DNA of 64,000 nt from Pseudomonadota bacterium (GCA_021796835.1 JAKABO010000001.1:94473-158472); one strand, 5' to 3'; shown: positions 53,149 to 62,395, numbered from the stretch's first letter. Numbers and translations: made by a program. The notes: generated by a model from the sequence alone, not told the origin.

Positions 53149-54282
53149 TCAGTGCGGGAATGTCGACCCCGAGAGCGTTTCCGCGTAGAAACGTTCAAGA
53201 TCTCCGGAGTCGGGGGTTTGCTTGTGGGCAACTGCGTGATCCCGAATACGACCAAGAATTGACTTGACCTCGGAATCTGTCAGCAGGATACCCAGTTGGG
53301 CGTAGGCATTCAGAACAGATTTTGAGCCCGAATGTTTCCCCAGGACGAGGCGGTGTTCGCGGCCTACTTCAGCAGGGTCGAAATTTTGATAGTTGGCGAC
53401 GTTTTTGAGCAGACCATCGATGTGAATCCCTGATTCATGGGTAAAAACGGAACTGCCGACAATACATTTGTTGGCGGGTATCGGGCGGCCGGAGGCGCGC
53501 GCGACCAGTTCGGATATTTCCGGAAAGCGGCGCGCATCGATCCCCGTCTCGATGCCATGGAGGTGTCTCAAGCCCATGACGACCTCTTCGAGGGGGGCGT
53601 TGCCTGCCCTTTCCCCCAGACCATTGACGGTGGTGTTGACATGGGTTGCACCGGCGCTGACGGCGGCAAGAGTGTTGGCCGTGGCCAGGCCGAGATCATC
53701 GTGTGCATGAATTTCGATTTCCAGATCCGAATTTCTTTTCAAGTGCCGAATTCGATCAAAGGTCGTGAAGGGATCCAGCAGTCCCAGGGTATCCGCAAAC
53801 CTGAATCTTCTGGCCCCTGCCATTTGTGCCTTTTCCATGACTTGCATCAGAAAGTTCAAATCGGCCCGTGAGGAATCCTCACCGCCAACGCTGACCTCGA
53901 TGCCAAGATCCCTGGCTTCTCTGACCTGCCGGCTGACGGTATTCAAGACCCAGTTTCGATCCCGGGAAATTTTGTTGAAAATCTGGAGGTCGGAAACCGG
54001 AATGGACAAATTGACGATGTCCGCACCGCACTTCGCCATGGCCAGCAAATCCTCATGCAGCATTCTTCCCCAGACCATTAAACGGGCAGAGAGACCCATT
54101 TTTGTGATCGTTTGGATGATTTCCTGCTCTTCCGGGCCAAGGATCGGAATGCCCACCTCCATCTCCGGGACGCCTGATTCTGACAGCGCACAAGCAATGG
54201 CAATTTTTTCTTCCGCATTGAAGGCAACTCCGGCGGTTTGTTCTCCGTCACGTAACGTTACGTCATTGATGATCACGGTCAT
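53149..54282 (-). CDS. nifV: Homocitrate synthase NifV
   Basis: A 377-residue DRE-TIM metallolyase. NDVTLRDGEQTAGVAF at the N terminus holds the metal-binding Arg-Asp, IEIHAHDDLGLATANTLAAVSAGATHVNTTVNGLGERAGNAPLEEVVMGL is the second signature. It condenses acetyl-CoA and 2-oxoglutarate to homocitrate, the organic ligand of FeMo-co. Isopropylmalate synthase is longer and excluded. It is transcribed away from the ferredoxin-nifZ operon with its own sigma-54 promoter. GGAGGGTGAC precedes the ATG. Confidence 0.93.
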   Translation of the reverse strand: MTVIINDVTLRDGEQTAGVAFNAEEKIAIACALSESGVPEMEVGIPILGPEEQEIIQTITKMGLSARLMVWGRMLHEDLLAMAKCGADIVNLSIPVSDLQIFNKISRDRNWVLNTVSRQVREARDLGIEVSVGGEDSSRADLNFLMQVMEKAQMAGARRFRFADTLGLLDPFTTFDRIRHLKRNSDLEIEIHAHDDLGLATANTLAAVSAGATHVNTTVNGLGERAGNAPLEEVVMGLRHLHGIETGIDARRFPEISELVARASGRPIPANKCIVGSSVFTHESGIHIDGLLKNVANYQNFDPAEVGREHRLVLGKHSGSKSVLNAYAQLGILLTDSEVKSILGRIRDHAVAHKQTPDSGDLERFYAETLSGSTFPH

Positions 54283-54318
54283 GTCACCCTCCAGATATTC
54301 AGGTCGTGCATGACACTG

Positions 54319-54334
54319 AGCAACAGTTGTGCCA
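54319..54334 (-). promoter_or_regulatory. Sigma-54 promoter of nifV
   Basis: Minus strand TGGCACAACTGTTGCT matches TGGCA-YR-N4-TTGC-W at all fixed positions, 37 bp upstream of the ATG. Confidence 0.85.
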
Positions 54335-54465
54335 ACGGGGTCGAATGAGGGGAAATTCTGGAAAAAATCTGCCGTAAGTCAAATCCACAACTTCAGAGGG
54401 CATGGCGTGAGAACAAAAAATAGTGATTCCGGCAATAGGTATTGAACCCATGGATCATGAAACGT

Positions 54466-54481
54466 TGTCGCATTTGCGACA
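54466..54481. promoter_or_regulatory. NifA upstream activator site shared by nifV and the divergent nif operon
   Basis: TGTCGCATTTGCGACA is a perfect palindrome fitting TGT-N10-ACA. It lies 86 bp from the rightward -24 element and 132 bp from the leftward one, both within usual UAS distances. Confidence 0.75.
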
Positions 54482-54566
54482 GATGGGGCAGGGATGTATG
54501 AATATAAACAAATGAATCCCAATTGTATTTTCAGGATATTTTTTATTTTATTGGTGGTTTTTGAAT

Positions 54567-54582
54567 TGGCATGCATGTTGCT
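54567..54582 (+). promoter_or_regulatory. Sigma-54 promoter of the ferredoxin-nifZ-nifS operon
   Basis: TGGCATGCATGTTGCT is a full match, 41 bp upstream of the ferredoxin ATG. Confidence 0.85.
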
Positions 54583-54622
54583 TTTCTCTGGGGGCAGAGT
54601 CAACTTCGTGAGGATCATCAAA

Positions 54623-54841
54623 ATGGCGTACAAGATCATTTCATCGCAATGCACGGCGTGTTCGGCCTGCGAACCGGAGTGCCCGAATGTGGCGATTTAC
54701 GAGAAGGATGGAACCTTTGTGATCAATCCGAAAAAATGCACGGAGTGCATCGGTTATTTCGACGATGCGCAATGTGTGGCGGTCTGCCCCGTGGAGAATA
54801 CGTGCGTCATCGATAACAGTTATCCCCGCTATCAGGCCTAG
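54623..54841 (+). CDS. 2[4Fe-4S] ferredoxin, nif-associated
   Basis: A 72-residue ferredoxin starting [21 protein letters not shown], with a second cluster motif [18 protein letters not shown] that contains the longer insertion typical of nif-linked FdxN/FdxB-like and Alvin-type ferredoxins. It probably delivers electrons to nitrogenase or to cofactor assembly. A longer upstream frame (hydrophobic, 43 codons) overlaps the sigma-54 promoter and is rejected. It is the first gene of a ten-gene operon. Confidence 0.92.
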   Translation: MAYKIISSQCTACSACEPECPNVAIYEKDGTFVINPKKCTECIGYFDDAQCVAVCPVENTCVIDNSYPRYQA

Positions 54842-54849
54842 GTGAAATC

Positions 54850-55089
54850 ATGACAGGCGAAAGAATTCCCAGGTATCAGTGGGGACAACCAGTCACTGCC
54901 ACGATGGATCTCTTCAACGACGGAACCTTTCCGGGAAGGGAACCGGGAGATCTGCTCGTACAAGTTGGGTGTCGTGGCGAGGTCGTTCAGGTAGGTAGCC
55001 ATGAGGAAACCAACATGCCTGTTTACCTGGTGGAGTTCGCTGAAGGATTGGTGGTTGGCTGTCTCGAAGAGGAGTTGGTATCCGTTTGA
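54850..55089 (+). CDS. nifZ: NifZ family protein
   Basis: A 79-residue protein with PRYQWGQPVTATMDLFNDGTFPG and VGCRGEVVQVGSHEETNMPVYLVEF, diagnostic of NifZ. NifZ acts in maturation of the second P-cluster of the MoFe protein. It begins eight bases after the ferredoxin stop. Confidence 0.92.
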   Translation: MTGERIPRYQWGQPVTATMDLFNDGTFPGREPGDLLVQVGCRGEVVQVGSHEETNMPVYLVEFAEGLVVGCLEEELVSV

Positions 55090-55123
55090 GGATCGGCGGC
55101 GCTTGTACGATGGGGAGGTTGCC

Positions 55124-55453
55124 TTGGAGAAGTGTCCACATCCCAATGAAGTTGATTTCAAGAGAATTCAAAAAAAATTATCCGAACGGTGCAGATATCG
55201 CTATGTTTCCCCGGAAGTGCATCCAATTCCCGGGGGATACGAAGTCAGCAGTCCTTGTTGCTCTCGGAATATCGATAAGGCAGGCGGGACGATAGATATT
55301 GCCAGGATTGAATTCAGGACTGAAAACGGAATGTGGCGACTTTATCGAAAGGATCACAACCATGGAGTTTGGTGTCTTGAGTCTGAATTTGGAACATTGC
55401 TGCTGCTTCTGACCATGCTCAATCAGGATAAACAGAGAAAATTTTGGCCATGA
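55124..55453 (+). CDS. DUF3024-like small protein in the nif operon
   Basis: A 109-residue protein. The core RYRYVSPEVHPIPGGYEVSSPCCSRNIDKAGGTIDIARIEF, then MWRLYRKDHNHGVWCLESEFGTLLLLLTMLNQD, resembles DUF3024 proteins; two adjacent Cys are conserved-looking. Function is unknown. No ATG lies at a sensible place; the TTG at 55124 with GGGGAGG five bases upstream is the best start. The stop overlaps the nifS ATG (ATGA), so it is translated as part of the operon. Confidence 0.75.
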   Translation: MEKCPHPNEVDFKRIQKKLSERCRYRYVSPEVHPIPGGYEVSSPCCSRNIDKAGGTIDIARIEFRTENGMWRLYRKDHNHGVWCLESEFGTLLLLLTMLNQDKQRKFWP

Positions 55454-56574
55454 CCTACTTCGATTACAACGCATCGACACCACTTGCCAGGGAATGCCTG
55501 GATGCCGTGATCGTGGCCATGAGTGAATTTGCCAATCCATCCAGTACCCATGGTTTAGGACAAATAGCCAAACGAAGGTTGATCACGGCCAGGGGAGAGG
55601 TGGCGGAATTTTTAGGGGCTGCCCCCCAGGAAATCATATTTACCAGTGGGGGAACCGAGAGTAACCACATGGCGATTCTGGGAGCCTGCGCAGCCCAGCC
55701 CGACAAAAAGCAAATTGTCACCAGTGCGGTGGAACATCCCTCGAATCTGTTGCTATTGGCGGATCTGGAGAGAAAGGGCTATCGAGTAACTAAGTTGGGC
55801 GTTGATTGCGATGGAAATCTCAATTTGTCTGATCTGGAAAATGCGGTGACTGAAGAGACGAGTCTGGTTTCACTGATGTGGGCCAATAATGAGACCGGAG
55901 TGATTTTTCCGGTTGGACAGGCGGCAGAAATCGCCCATAAAAATGGAGCGCTATTTCACACCGATGCCGTGCAAATTTGTGGCAAGGCCGAAGTGAACAT
56001 GAAATCGACAGCTGCTGATTTTCTTTCATTATCAGGCCATAAGATGCACGCCCCCAAGGGAATCGGTGTTCTGTTTGTGAGAAAGAAACAGTCGCTTCCC
56101 CCTGTTTTTTTTGGGCATCAGGAAAGAAAAATGCGTGGGGGAACTGAAAATCTCCCGGGAATCGCAGCGCTGGGAGTGGCCTGCCGGATCCTTGCACAAG
56201 GCACGCATTGGTCGCAAACCACCCAGTTGAGGGACTACCTGGAATCGGAAATCCTGAACAGGGTCCCCTCTGCACGGGTCAATGGAAAGAATGCCTCGCG
56301 TGTCAACAATACCAGCAACATCTGTTTTCATGGTCTTCCCAGCGAAGTGATCGTGGATAAACTCGATCAACTGGGAATTCATGTTTCGACAGGTGCGGCC
56401 TGTACTGCGGGAGGAAACCACCCTTCCCACGTGTTGTTGGCGATGGGATTGGGGCCGGGTGCAGAGAGTTCAGTACGGTTCTCTCTTGGTCGTGATACCT
56501 CAAAAGAGGATGTGGATCATTTGTTGGGTGTATTGCCGGACATTATCGACAACATGAGGGGAAAGGTTCAATGA
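55450..56574 (+). CDS. nifS: Cysteine desulfurase NifS
   Basis: A 374-residue PLP enzyme that supplies sulfur for nitrogenase cluster assembly. FDYNASTPLARECLDAV at the N terminus, the PLP Lys in SLSGHKMHAPKGIG, and the reactive Cys in STGAACTAGGNHPSHVL. FTSGGTESNHMAIL also fits. Start chosen at the ATG overlapping the preceding stop. NifU is not seen in this window. Confidence 0.94.
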   Translation: MTYFDYNASTPLARECLDAVIVAMSEFANPSSTHGLGQIAKRRLITARGEVAEFLGAAPQEIIFTSGGTESNHMAILGACAAQPDKKQIVTSAVEHPSNLLLLADLERKGYRVTKLGVDCDGNLNLSDLENAVTEETSLVSLMWANNETGVIFPVGQAAEIAHKNGALFHTDAVQICGKAEVNMKSTAADFLSLSGHKMHAPKGIGVLFVRKKQSLPPVFFGHQERKMRGGTENLPGIAALGVACRILAQGTHWSQTTQLRDYLESEILNRVPSARVNGKNASRVNNTSNICFHGLPSEVIVDKLDQLGIHVSTGAACTAGGNHPSHVLLAMGLGPGAESSVRFSLGRDTSKEDVDHLLGVLPDIIDNMRGKVQ

Positions 56575-56780
56575 AGGTCATGATCAGAAAAAATGCAGCA
56601 GGGGGGCACTCGATTTATGTTCCCAAGAAGGATCTGGAAGAGCCTATCGTCACCATGGAAAAGCCTGGGCTTTGGGGCGGGAAGATAAGCCTTGGGAATG
56701 GCTGGATATTGGAACTGCCTGAAATGGCGGCGGACACCAAGTTGCCCATTACCGTCGAGGTCAGAAAAAGCGAGGGATGA
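56571..56780 (+). CDS. nifT: NifT/FixU family protein
   Basis: A 69-residue protein: MKVMIRKNAAGGHSIYVPKKDLEEP, then LWGGKISLGNGWILELPEM, the NifT signature. Function is not established; it accompanies nifHDK in many diazotrophs. The ATG overlaps the nifS stop. Confidence 0.92.
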   Translation: MKVMIRKNAAGGHSIYVPKKDLEEPIVTMEKPGLWGGKISLGNGWILELPEMAADTKLPITVEVRKSEG

Positions 56781-56781
56781 A

Positions 56782-57039
56782 ATGGAGATCGATATCGAAA
56801 CGATCGAACACTTTCTTGAAGGCTGTGAAGATCACGGAAATTTGTCGGCAATGTTCAAACACAGATTTCCGGGTGTTTCCCTGACTCGTTGCGACCCTTC
56901 TGATCTGTTTGGAGAAATACCCTTTAGACGCAGTCAGGGATTTGATATCCATCTGGTGGATGGTCGGGATCACTGTTGGAAGATTACCCGGGAATTGGCT
57001 GAGGCCACAGGGGTAGTCGTGGTGGAAAAAAAGCGATGA
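56782..57039 (+). CDS. Small nif-operon protein, 85 aa
   Basis: An acidic 85-residue protein, MEIDIETIEHFLEGCEDHGNLSAMFKHRFPGVSLTRCDPSDL, with two Cys and a C-terminal ITRELAEATGVVVVEKKR. It may match the DUF6129 family seen in betaproteobacterial nif loci, but I am not certain. The start follows the nifT stop by one base, and its stop overlaps the next gene. Function unknown. Confidence 0.75.
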   Translation: MEIDIETIEHFLEGCEDHGNLSAMFKHRFPGVSLTRCDPSDLFGEIPFRRSQGFDIHLVDGRDHCWKITRELAEATGVVVVEKKR

Positions 57040-58172
57040 TCACACTTTCGGACCCCGACATCAGTCAACTTGAAATCGAAAGTGTTTCAGAGGTGCTGAA
57101 GTCGACCAGAACCAGTCATGGGGACAAGGTCGAGGAATTTGAGACGGCGTTTGCCGCCTTCGTTGACCGCAAACACGCCATTGCCGTTCACAGTGGAATC
57201 CTGGGTCTCATGATTTCCCTCCAGGCAAAGGGAATTGGTGTCGGAGATGAAGTCATTGCCTCTCCCTATGCATGGCATCAGATCAGCCATGCTCTTTCCC
57301 ATTGTGGGGCGACCCCGGTATTTTCAGAAATCGATTACTGGGCAGGGACCCTGGATCCTGTCAAGGCTGCAGCCAAAATCACCTCCAGCACGCGGGCACT
57401 GCTGGTTGGAAATACCAACGGTCATCCTGCGCCCTGGGATGAATTTACGCAACTTTCCAGAGCACACGATCTTTTATTGATCGAGGATTCCACCGAAGCC
57501 ATCGGCTCAGTCTACAAGGGTAAGCAGGTGGGTTCGTTCGGAGATCTGGCGATTTTCGACTTTTCGCAACCAGGCCCTCTGGTTTGTGGAGAGGGCGGCA
57601 TGATCGTGACGGATGACTCCCAACTTTGCTCTGCCATCAGACAAATTAGAAATCGTCGTCAGGACGAACGGTTTTCGGTCATTGCCGGGGCACGGTTGCC
57701 CTGGGGATGTGTGATGAGCGATGTGACGGCTGCCTTGGGCCTGGTCCAGTTACAGCGGATCGATCGAATCCTGGAACGAAGAAAGAAAGTTGAAGATTAT
57801 TACTACGATCATGTGCGCTCCTTTGAAGGAATCAAGGATCCCTACATTGCTCAGGATGTCGATGAGGTTCATTGGTTTCTCTACCCGATTCATCTTGGCA
57901 CAAGATTTTCGAAAAGTAGTCGTGATGCCATCATCCACGATCTGCATACCGAAGGGGTTGAATCAGCGGCTTATTGCCAGCCAGTTCATCTCCAGCCGTA
58001 TTACCAGAAGTCAGGTTACCGGAAAGGGAATTTCCTGGTGACGGAGAAGGTGGCGGATAGAGTTATTGTCTTGCCTTTTCATGGACATTTAACGGAAGAC
58101 CAAGTGGGTTTCATCGTCAAGACCACCAAAGATGCTTCACTGAATGTAGGAGCCGGTTCGGCTATTTATTGA
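57036..58172 (+). CDS. DegT/DnrJ/EryC1/StrS-fold protein lacking the PLP lysine
   Basis: A 378-residue protein of the sugar aminotransferase family: IAVHSGILGLMISLQAKGIGVGDEVIASPYAW, IEDSTEAIGSVYKGKQVGSFGDL. At the site where active members have Lys (FSFHPNKTLTTIEGG in the arnB product here), this one reads FDFSQPGPLVCGEGG. Aligned on the EGG, the Lys is replaced by Gly. It therefore probably cannot form the internal aldimine and may not be an aminotransferase. It lies in the nif operon between a small protein and a 2Fe-2S ferredoxin, so a structural, chaperone or ligand-binding role in nitrogenase maturation is possible. Confidence 0.85.
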   Translation: MITLSDPDISQLEIESVSEVLKSTRTSHGDKVEEFETAFAAFVDRKHAIAVHSGILGLMISLQAKGIGVGDEVIASPYAWHQISHALSHCGATPVFSEIDYWAGTLDPVKAAAKITSSTRALLVGNTNGHPAPWDEFTQLSRAHDLLLIEDSTEAIGSVYKGKQVGSFGDLAIFDFSQPGPLVCGEGGMIVTDDSQLCSAIRQIRNRRQDERFSVIAGARLPWGCVMSDVTAALGLVQLQRIDRILERRKKVEDYYYDHVRSFEGIKDPYIAQDVDEVHWFLYPIHLGTRFSKSSRDAIIHDLHTEGVESAAYCQPVHLQPYYQKSGYRKGNFLVTEKVADRVIVLPFHGHLTEDQVGFIVKTTKDASLNVGAGSAIY

Positions 58173-58191
58173 TAGGTAAAGGAGAAACGAA

Positions 58192-58488
58192 ATGCCTGTT
58201 GTAACCATGATGCCCTCGGGGAAAAAAATAGAAGGAGTGGAAGGAATCAGTATTCTTCGTGCCATTCTTGATTCTGGCGAAAGTATTCCTCACAAGTGTG
58301 ATGGCAAGGCCGAATGTGGTTCCTGTCATATATTCGTGACGGAGGGAAGAAAAAGCATTTCCAGAATTCAGCGAGTCGAAAACGAAAAACTCGACACTCT
58401 CGTTGGGGTTGGTTCCAAATCGAGGCTCGCTTGTCAGGCGTTGTTGGGCGGTGAAAATGTCACCATCGAAATTCTCAGTTTCGTATAG
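58192..58488 (+). CDS. 2Fe-2S ferredoxin, nif-associated
   Basis: A 98-residue plant/FdxD-like ferredoxin. KCDGKAECGSCHIFV gives C-x5-C-x2-C and RLACQALLGGE the fourth Cys. GGAGAAACGAA precedes the ATG. It could donate electrons to nitrogenase, or act with its DegT-like and SIR2-like neighbours. Confidence 0.9.
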   Translation: MPVVTMMPSGKKIEGVEGISILRAILDSGESIPHKCDGKAECGSCHIFVTEGRKSISRIQRVENEKLDTLVGVGSKSRLACQALLGGENVTIEILSFV

Positions 58489-58500
58489 GAGTACGACATC

Positions 58501-58710
58501 ATGGAAAATATCATGATTCATGTGCGTTTCAACAATGACGCGACGGTCAGTGAAATTGGCGAGCGCCCCTCTGCGCTGACAGCTCAGAACTGGTTTAATC
58601 ATTTGAGTCGGAACACTCAGAATTGCTATGAGTCTCTTTCAGGCGGGCGGGGTGTTTTCAGACTGTCTGCCGAACAACTCAATGTACTCAAACAGGGAAT
58701 CTCGGCATGA
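58501..58710 (+). CDS. Uncharacterised 69-aa nif-operon protein
   Basis: A 69-residue protein, MENIMIHVRFNNDATVSEIGERP followed by ALTAQNWFNHLSRNTQNCYESLSGGRGVFRLS. I do not recognise it. One Cys, no membrane segment. A good ribosome binding site (TAGGAGTACGACATC) and a four-base overlap with the next start support translation. Confidence 0.75.
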   Translation: MENIMIHVRFNNDATVSEIGERPSALTAQNWFNHLSRNTQNCYESLSGGRGVFRLSAEQLNVLKQGISA

Positions 58711-59531
58711 ACGAGATCGGCTTGATCAGGGAGGGCCTGGAAACGGGCCGGTTCATTCCCTATCTGGGCCCCGGGGTATTGGATCTCGTGCCGAATTGCC
58801 CGGTACCCAATTCCCCGAATTCTCTGGTCGAGAAACTGGTTTCCAAAGTTTCCGTTCCGCATAAGGTTCGCAAGAACCTGACGGCTGCGGCTCAATTCAT
58901 CGAAAACTTCAAGCATCGGAAAAGTTTGTCGGGAATCATGACCGAAACTTTTGCGCCGCAAGTGGAGCCAAGTCCCCTTCATCATTATCTTGCCCATCTT
59001 CCCTGCGGGCCAGCCCTGATCGTCGATGTCTGGTACGACAATGCCATGCAGGGAGCGATGTCGCCCGGTGGTGATTGGGGACAGGTGCACGGAGTCAGTC
59101 AGTCAGAACATTTTGGCACCTGGGTCCATTATTACCAGTCGCTCGGTGATGTCGCTGAAGCCGATCAGGCCGTCAACTGGAGAAAATTGATCTATAAACC
59201 CCTGGGGTCAATTTCTCCCGGGAACAACTTTCTGGTATCGGATACGGACTTCGTCGAAGTCATGACGGAAATCGACATTCAGACACCCATCCCGGATGCG
59301 GTCAAACGTATTCGTACCGGAAAGAACTTTATCTTCATGGGCTGTCGATTCAGAAATCAACTGGAACGTACCTTTGCCCGTCAAATCATGAAACGGTCGG
59401 CGCTCAGGCATTGGGCGGTTTTGCCGGGGGAAATGACCCGGAACGAGGAGAGGTTTCTGAAGGAGCAAGGGATCGAACGACTCGATATTTCCTTGGGCGA
59501 CTTTGTTCGGGAACTGATCGTTGAAACCTGA
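58707..59531 (+). CDS. SIR2-like protein in the nif operon
   Basis: A 274-residue protein. The N-terminal GRFIPYLGPGVL corresponds to the GAGxS-type NAD-binding loop of SIR2-like proteins but in the form LGPGVL. Later GKNFIFMGCRFRNQLERTFARQIMKRS resembles the FLGYS/D region before the C-terminal Rossmann strands. The catalytic His of deacylases is not evident. The operon position suggests a link to nitrogenase, for example NAD-dependent modification. It is the last gene before the nifH promoter region. Confidence 0.7.
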   Translation: MNEIGLIREGLETGRFIPYLGPGVLDLVPNCPVPNSPNSLVEKLVSKVSVPHKVRKNLTAAAQFIENFKHRKSLSGIMTETFAPQVEPSPLHHYLAHLPCGPALIVDVWYDNAMQGAMSPGGDWGQVHGVSQSEHFGTWVHYYQSLGDVAEADQAVNWRKLIYKPLGSISPGNNFLVSDTDFVEVMTEIDIQTPIPDAVKRIRTGKNFIFMGCRFRNQLERTFARQIMKRSALRHWAVLPGEMTRNEERFLKEQGIERLDISLGDFVRELIVET

Positions 59532-59650
59532 AAACCTTTCCTTGATATTTTCTTCCTGAAATTGTCGTGGACACCCCTGTCCGATTATTCCTGGACGATC
59601 GAGGCATTGTGTTGGATTCCCTGAAAATTTTGCATGATTTCCGACAGAGG

Positions 59651-59666
59651 TGTTGGGTTGCCAACA
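59651..59666. promoter_or_regulatory. NifA upstream activator site of nifH
   Basis: TGTTGGGTTGCCAACA fits TGT-N10-ACA and is largely palindromic. It lies about 78 bp upstream of the -24 element. Confidence 0.75.
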
Positions 59667-59743
59667 GATGAAAAGCGCCTGAAATTTTAATGTATTTTAA
59701 AAAAATTAATTATAAACAACATGTTGTAATGGTTTTTTGTAAA

Positions 59744-59759
59744 TGGCACGGACATTGCT
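59744..59759 (+). promoter_or_regulatory. Sigma-54 promoter of nifHDK
   Basis: TGGCACGGACATTGCT is a perfect -24/-12 element, close to the canonical TGGCACG-N4-TTGCA form. Confidence 0.92.
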
Positions 59760-59876
59760 ATGGTTATGTTCAAACCGGAAAACATATTTCGGTTGGTGGG
59801 TGATAACAAGGCATTTCAGGTTTTTGGCCTGTAAACCCGGTGAACCATGATTAATTTAGGGACTGCTATTCGATAA

Positions 59877-60797
<921 letters not shown>

Positions 60798-60808
60798 TTG
60801 GGGGGAAC

Positions 60809-60839
60809 CCCGCCCGAGGTGAAGAGCCGGGGGCGGGGG
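60809..60839 (+). promoter_or_regulatory. Stable hairpin between nifH and nifD
   Basis: CCCCGCCC (60809-60816) pairs with GGGCGGGG (60832-60839) with no T-run after it. It could protect the nifH message end or attenuate, giving more NifH than NifDK. Confidence 0.6.
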
Positions 60840-60937
60840 TCCGGGAAGGTTGCGCCGATGGTCCTGTGAGGTGGGCCATGGGTGGAGATTTTCCGGGTCT
60901 TGTAAACCCTTTAATCATTTTTTTATAGGAGGGCGAA

Positions 60938-62395
60938 ATGAGCCTGACAGTAGAGCAAGTGAAGGTGAGAAACCAGGAACTGATCGAGGAAGTTCTGGAG
61001 GTTTATCCCGAGAAGACGGCGAAGCGCCGGGCCAAGCACCTGAGTGTGTATGAGGAAGGGAAGACGGACTGCAATGTGAAGTCGAACATCAAGTCGATTC
61101 CCGGGGTGATGACGATCCGGGGCTGTGCGTACGCGGGGTCGAAGGGGGTGGTGTGGGGTCCGATCAAGGACATGGTGCACATCAGCCACGGGCCGGTGGG
61201 GTGTGGGCAGTATTCGTGGGCGGCGCGGCGGAATTACTACATTGGGACGACGGGGGTGGATACCTTTGTGACGATGCAGTTTACCTCGGACTTTCAGGAG
61301 AAGGACATTGTTTTTGGCGGGGACAAGAAGCTCGAGAAGATCATGGACGAGATCGAGGACCTGTTTCCGTTGAACAAGGGGATCACGGTGCAGTCGGAAT
61401 GTCCGATTGGATTGATTGGGGATGATATCGAGGCGGTGTCGAAGAAGAAGGCGAAGGAGTTTGGCGGGAAGACGATCGTGCCGGTGCGGTGCGAAGGGTT
61501 CCGAGGGGTATCGCAATCACTGGGGCACCACATTGCGAACGATACGGTGCGGGACTGGGTATTTGACAAGTCGGAAGGGAAGCATCCGGAGTTTGTGAGC
61601 ACGCCCTATGATGTTTCGATCATTGGGGACTACAACATTGGTGGGGATGCCTGGGCCTCGCGGATTTTGCTGGAAGAGATGGGGCTGAGGGTGATTGCGC
61701 AATGGTCTGGGGACGGGAGTATTGCGGAGTTGGAGAACACGCCGAAGGCGAAGTTGAACGTGCTGCATTGTTATCGTTCGATGAACTACATTTCGCGGCA
61801 CATGGAAGAGAAGTACGGGATTCCCTGGGTGGAGTACAACTTTTTTGGGCCTTCGAAGATCGAGGCCTCGTTGAGGGAGATTGCGAGCCACTTTGATGAC
61901 AGGATCAAGGAAGGGGCGGAACGGGTGATTGCGAAATACAAGCCGTTGATGCAGGCGGTGATTGACAAGTACAAGCCGCGTCTGGCGGGGAAGACGGTGA
62001 TGCTGTTTGTGGGGGGGCTGCGTCCGCGGCATGTGATTGGGGCGTACGAGGATCTCGGGATGGAAGTGGTGGGGACGGGCTATGAGTTTGGTCATAACGA
62101 TGACTACCAGCGCACGACCCACTATGTGAAGGACGGGACCCTGATCTATGACGATGTGACGGGTTACGAGTTTGAGAAGTTTGTGGAGAAGGTCCAGCCG
62201 GATCTGGTGGGGTCTGGGATCAAGGAGAAGTATGTATTCCAGAAGATGGGGGTGCCGTTCCGGCAGATGCACTCCTGGGATTATTCGGGTCCGTACCACG
62301 GGTATGACGGATTTGCCATATTTGCGCGGGACATGGATATGGCGATCAACAATCCGATCTGGGGATTGACCAAGACGCCCTGGGCGAATAGTTGA
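60938..62395 (+). CDS. nifD: Nitrogenase MoFe protein alpha chain
   Basis: A 485-residue subunit carrying FeMo-co and half the P-cluster. P-cluster Cys lie in [26 protein letters not shown] and [13 protein letters not shown]. FeMo-co ligands are the Cys of [10 protein letters not shown] and the His of [17 protein letters not shown]. Length is typical of the molybdenum enzyme. TAGGAGGGCGAA precedes the ATG. Codon use is strongly G-ending like nifH. Confidence 0.98.
   Translation: MSLTVEQVKVRNQELIEEVLEVYPEKTAKRRAKHLSVYEEGKTDCNVKSNIKSIPGVMTIRGCAYAGSKGVVWGPIKDMVHISHGPVGCGQYSWAARRNYYIGTTGVDTFVTMQFTSDFQEKDIVFGGDKKLEKIMDEIEDLFPLNKGITVQSECPIGLIGDDIEAVSKKKAKEFGGKTIVPVRCEGFRGVSQSLGHHIANDTVRDWVFDKSEGKHPEFVSTPYDVSIIGDYNIGGDAWASRILLEEMGLRVIAQWSGDGSIAELENTPKAKLNVLHCYRSMNYISRHMEEKYGIPWVEYNFFGPSKIEASLREIASHFDDRIKEGAERVIAKYKPLMQAVIDKYKPRLAGKTVMLFVGGLRPRHVIGAYEDLGMEVVGTGYEFGHNDDYQRTTHYVKDGTLIYDDVTGYEFEKFVEKVQPDLVGSGIKEKYVFQKMGVPFRQMHSWDYSGPYHGYDGFAIFARDMDMAINNPIWGLTKTPWANS

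Noticed and set aside
54494..54622. Hydrophobic N-terminal extension of the nif ferredoxin.
   Set aside because: It overlaps the sigma-54 promoter and would lie upstream of the predicted transcription start.
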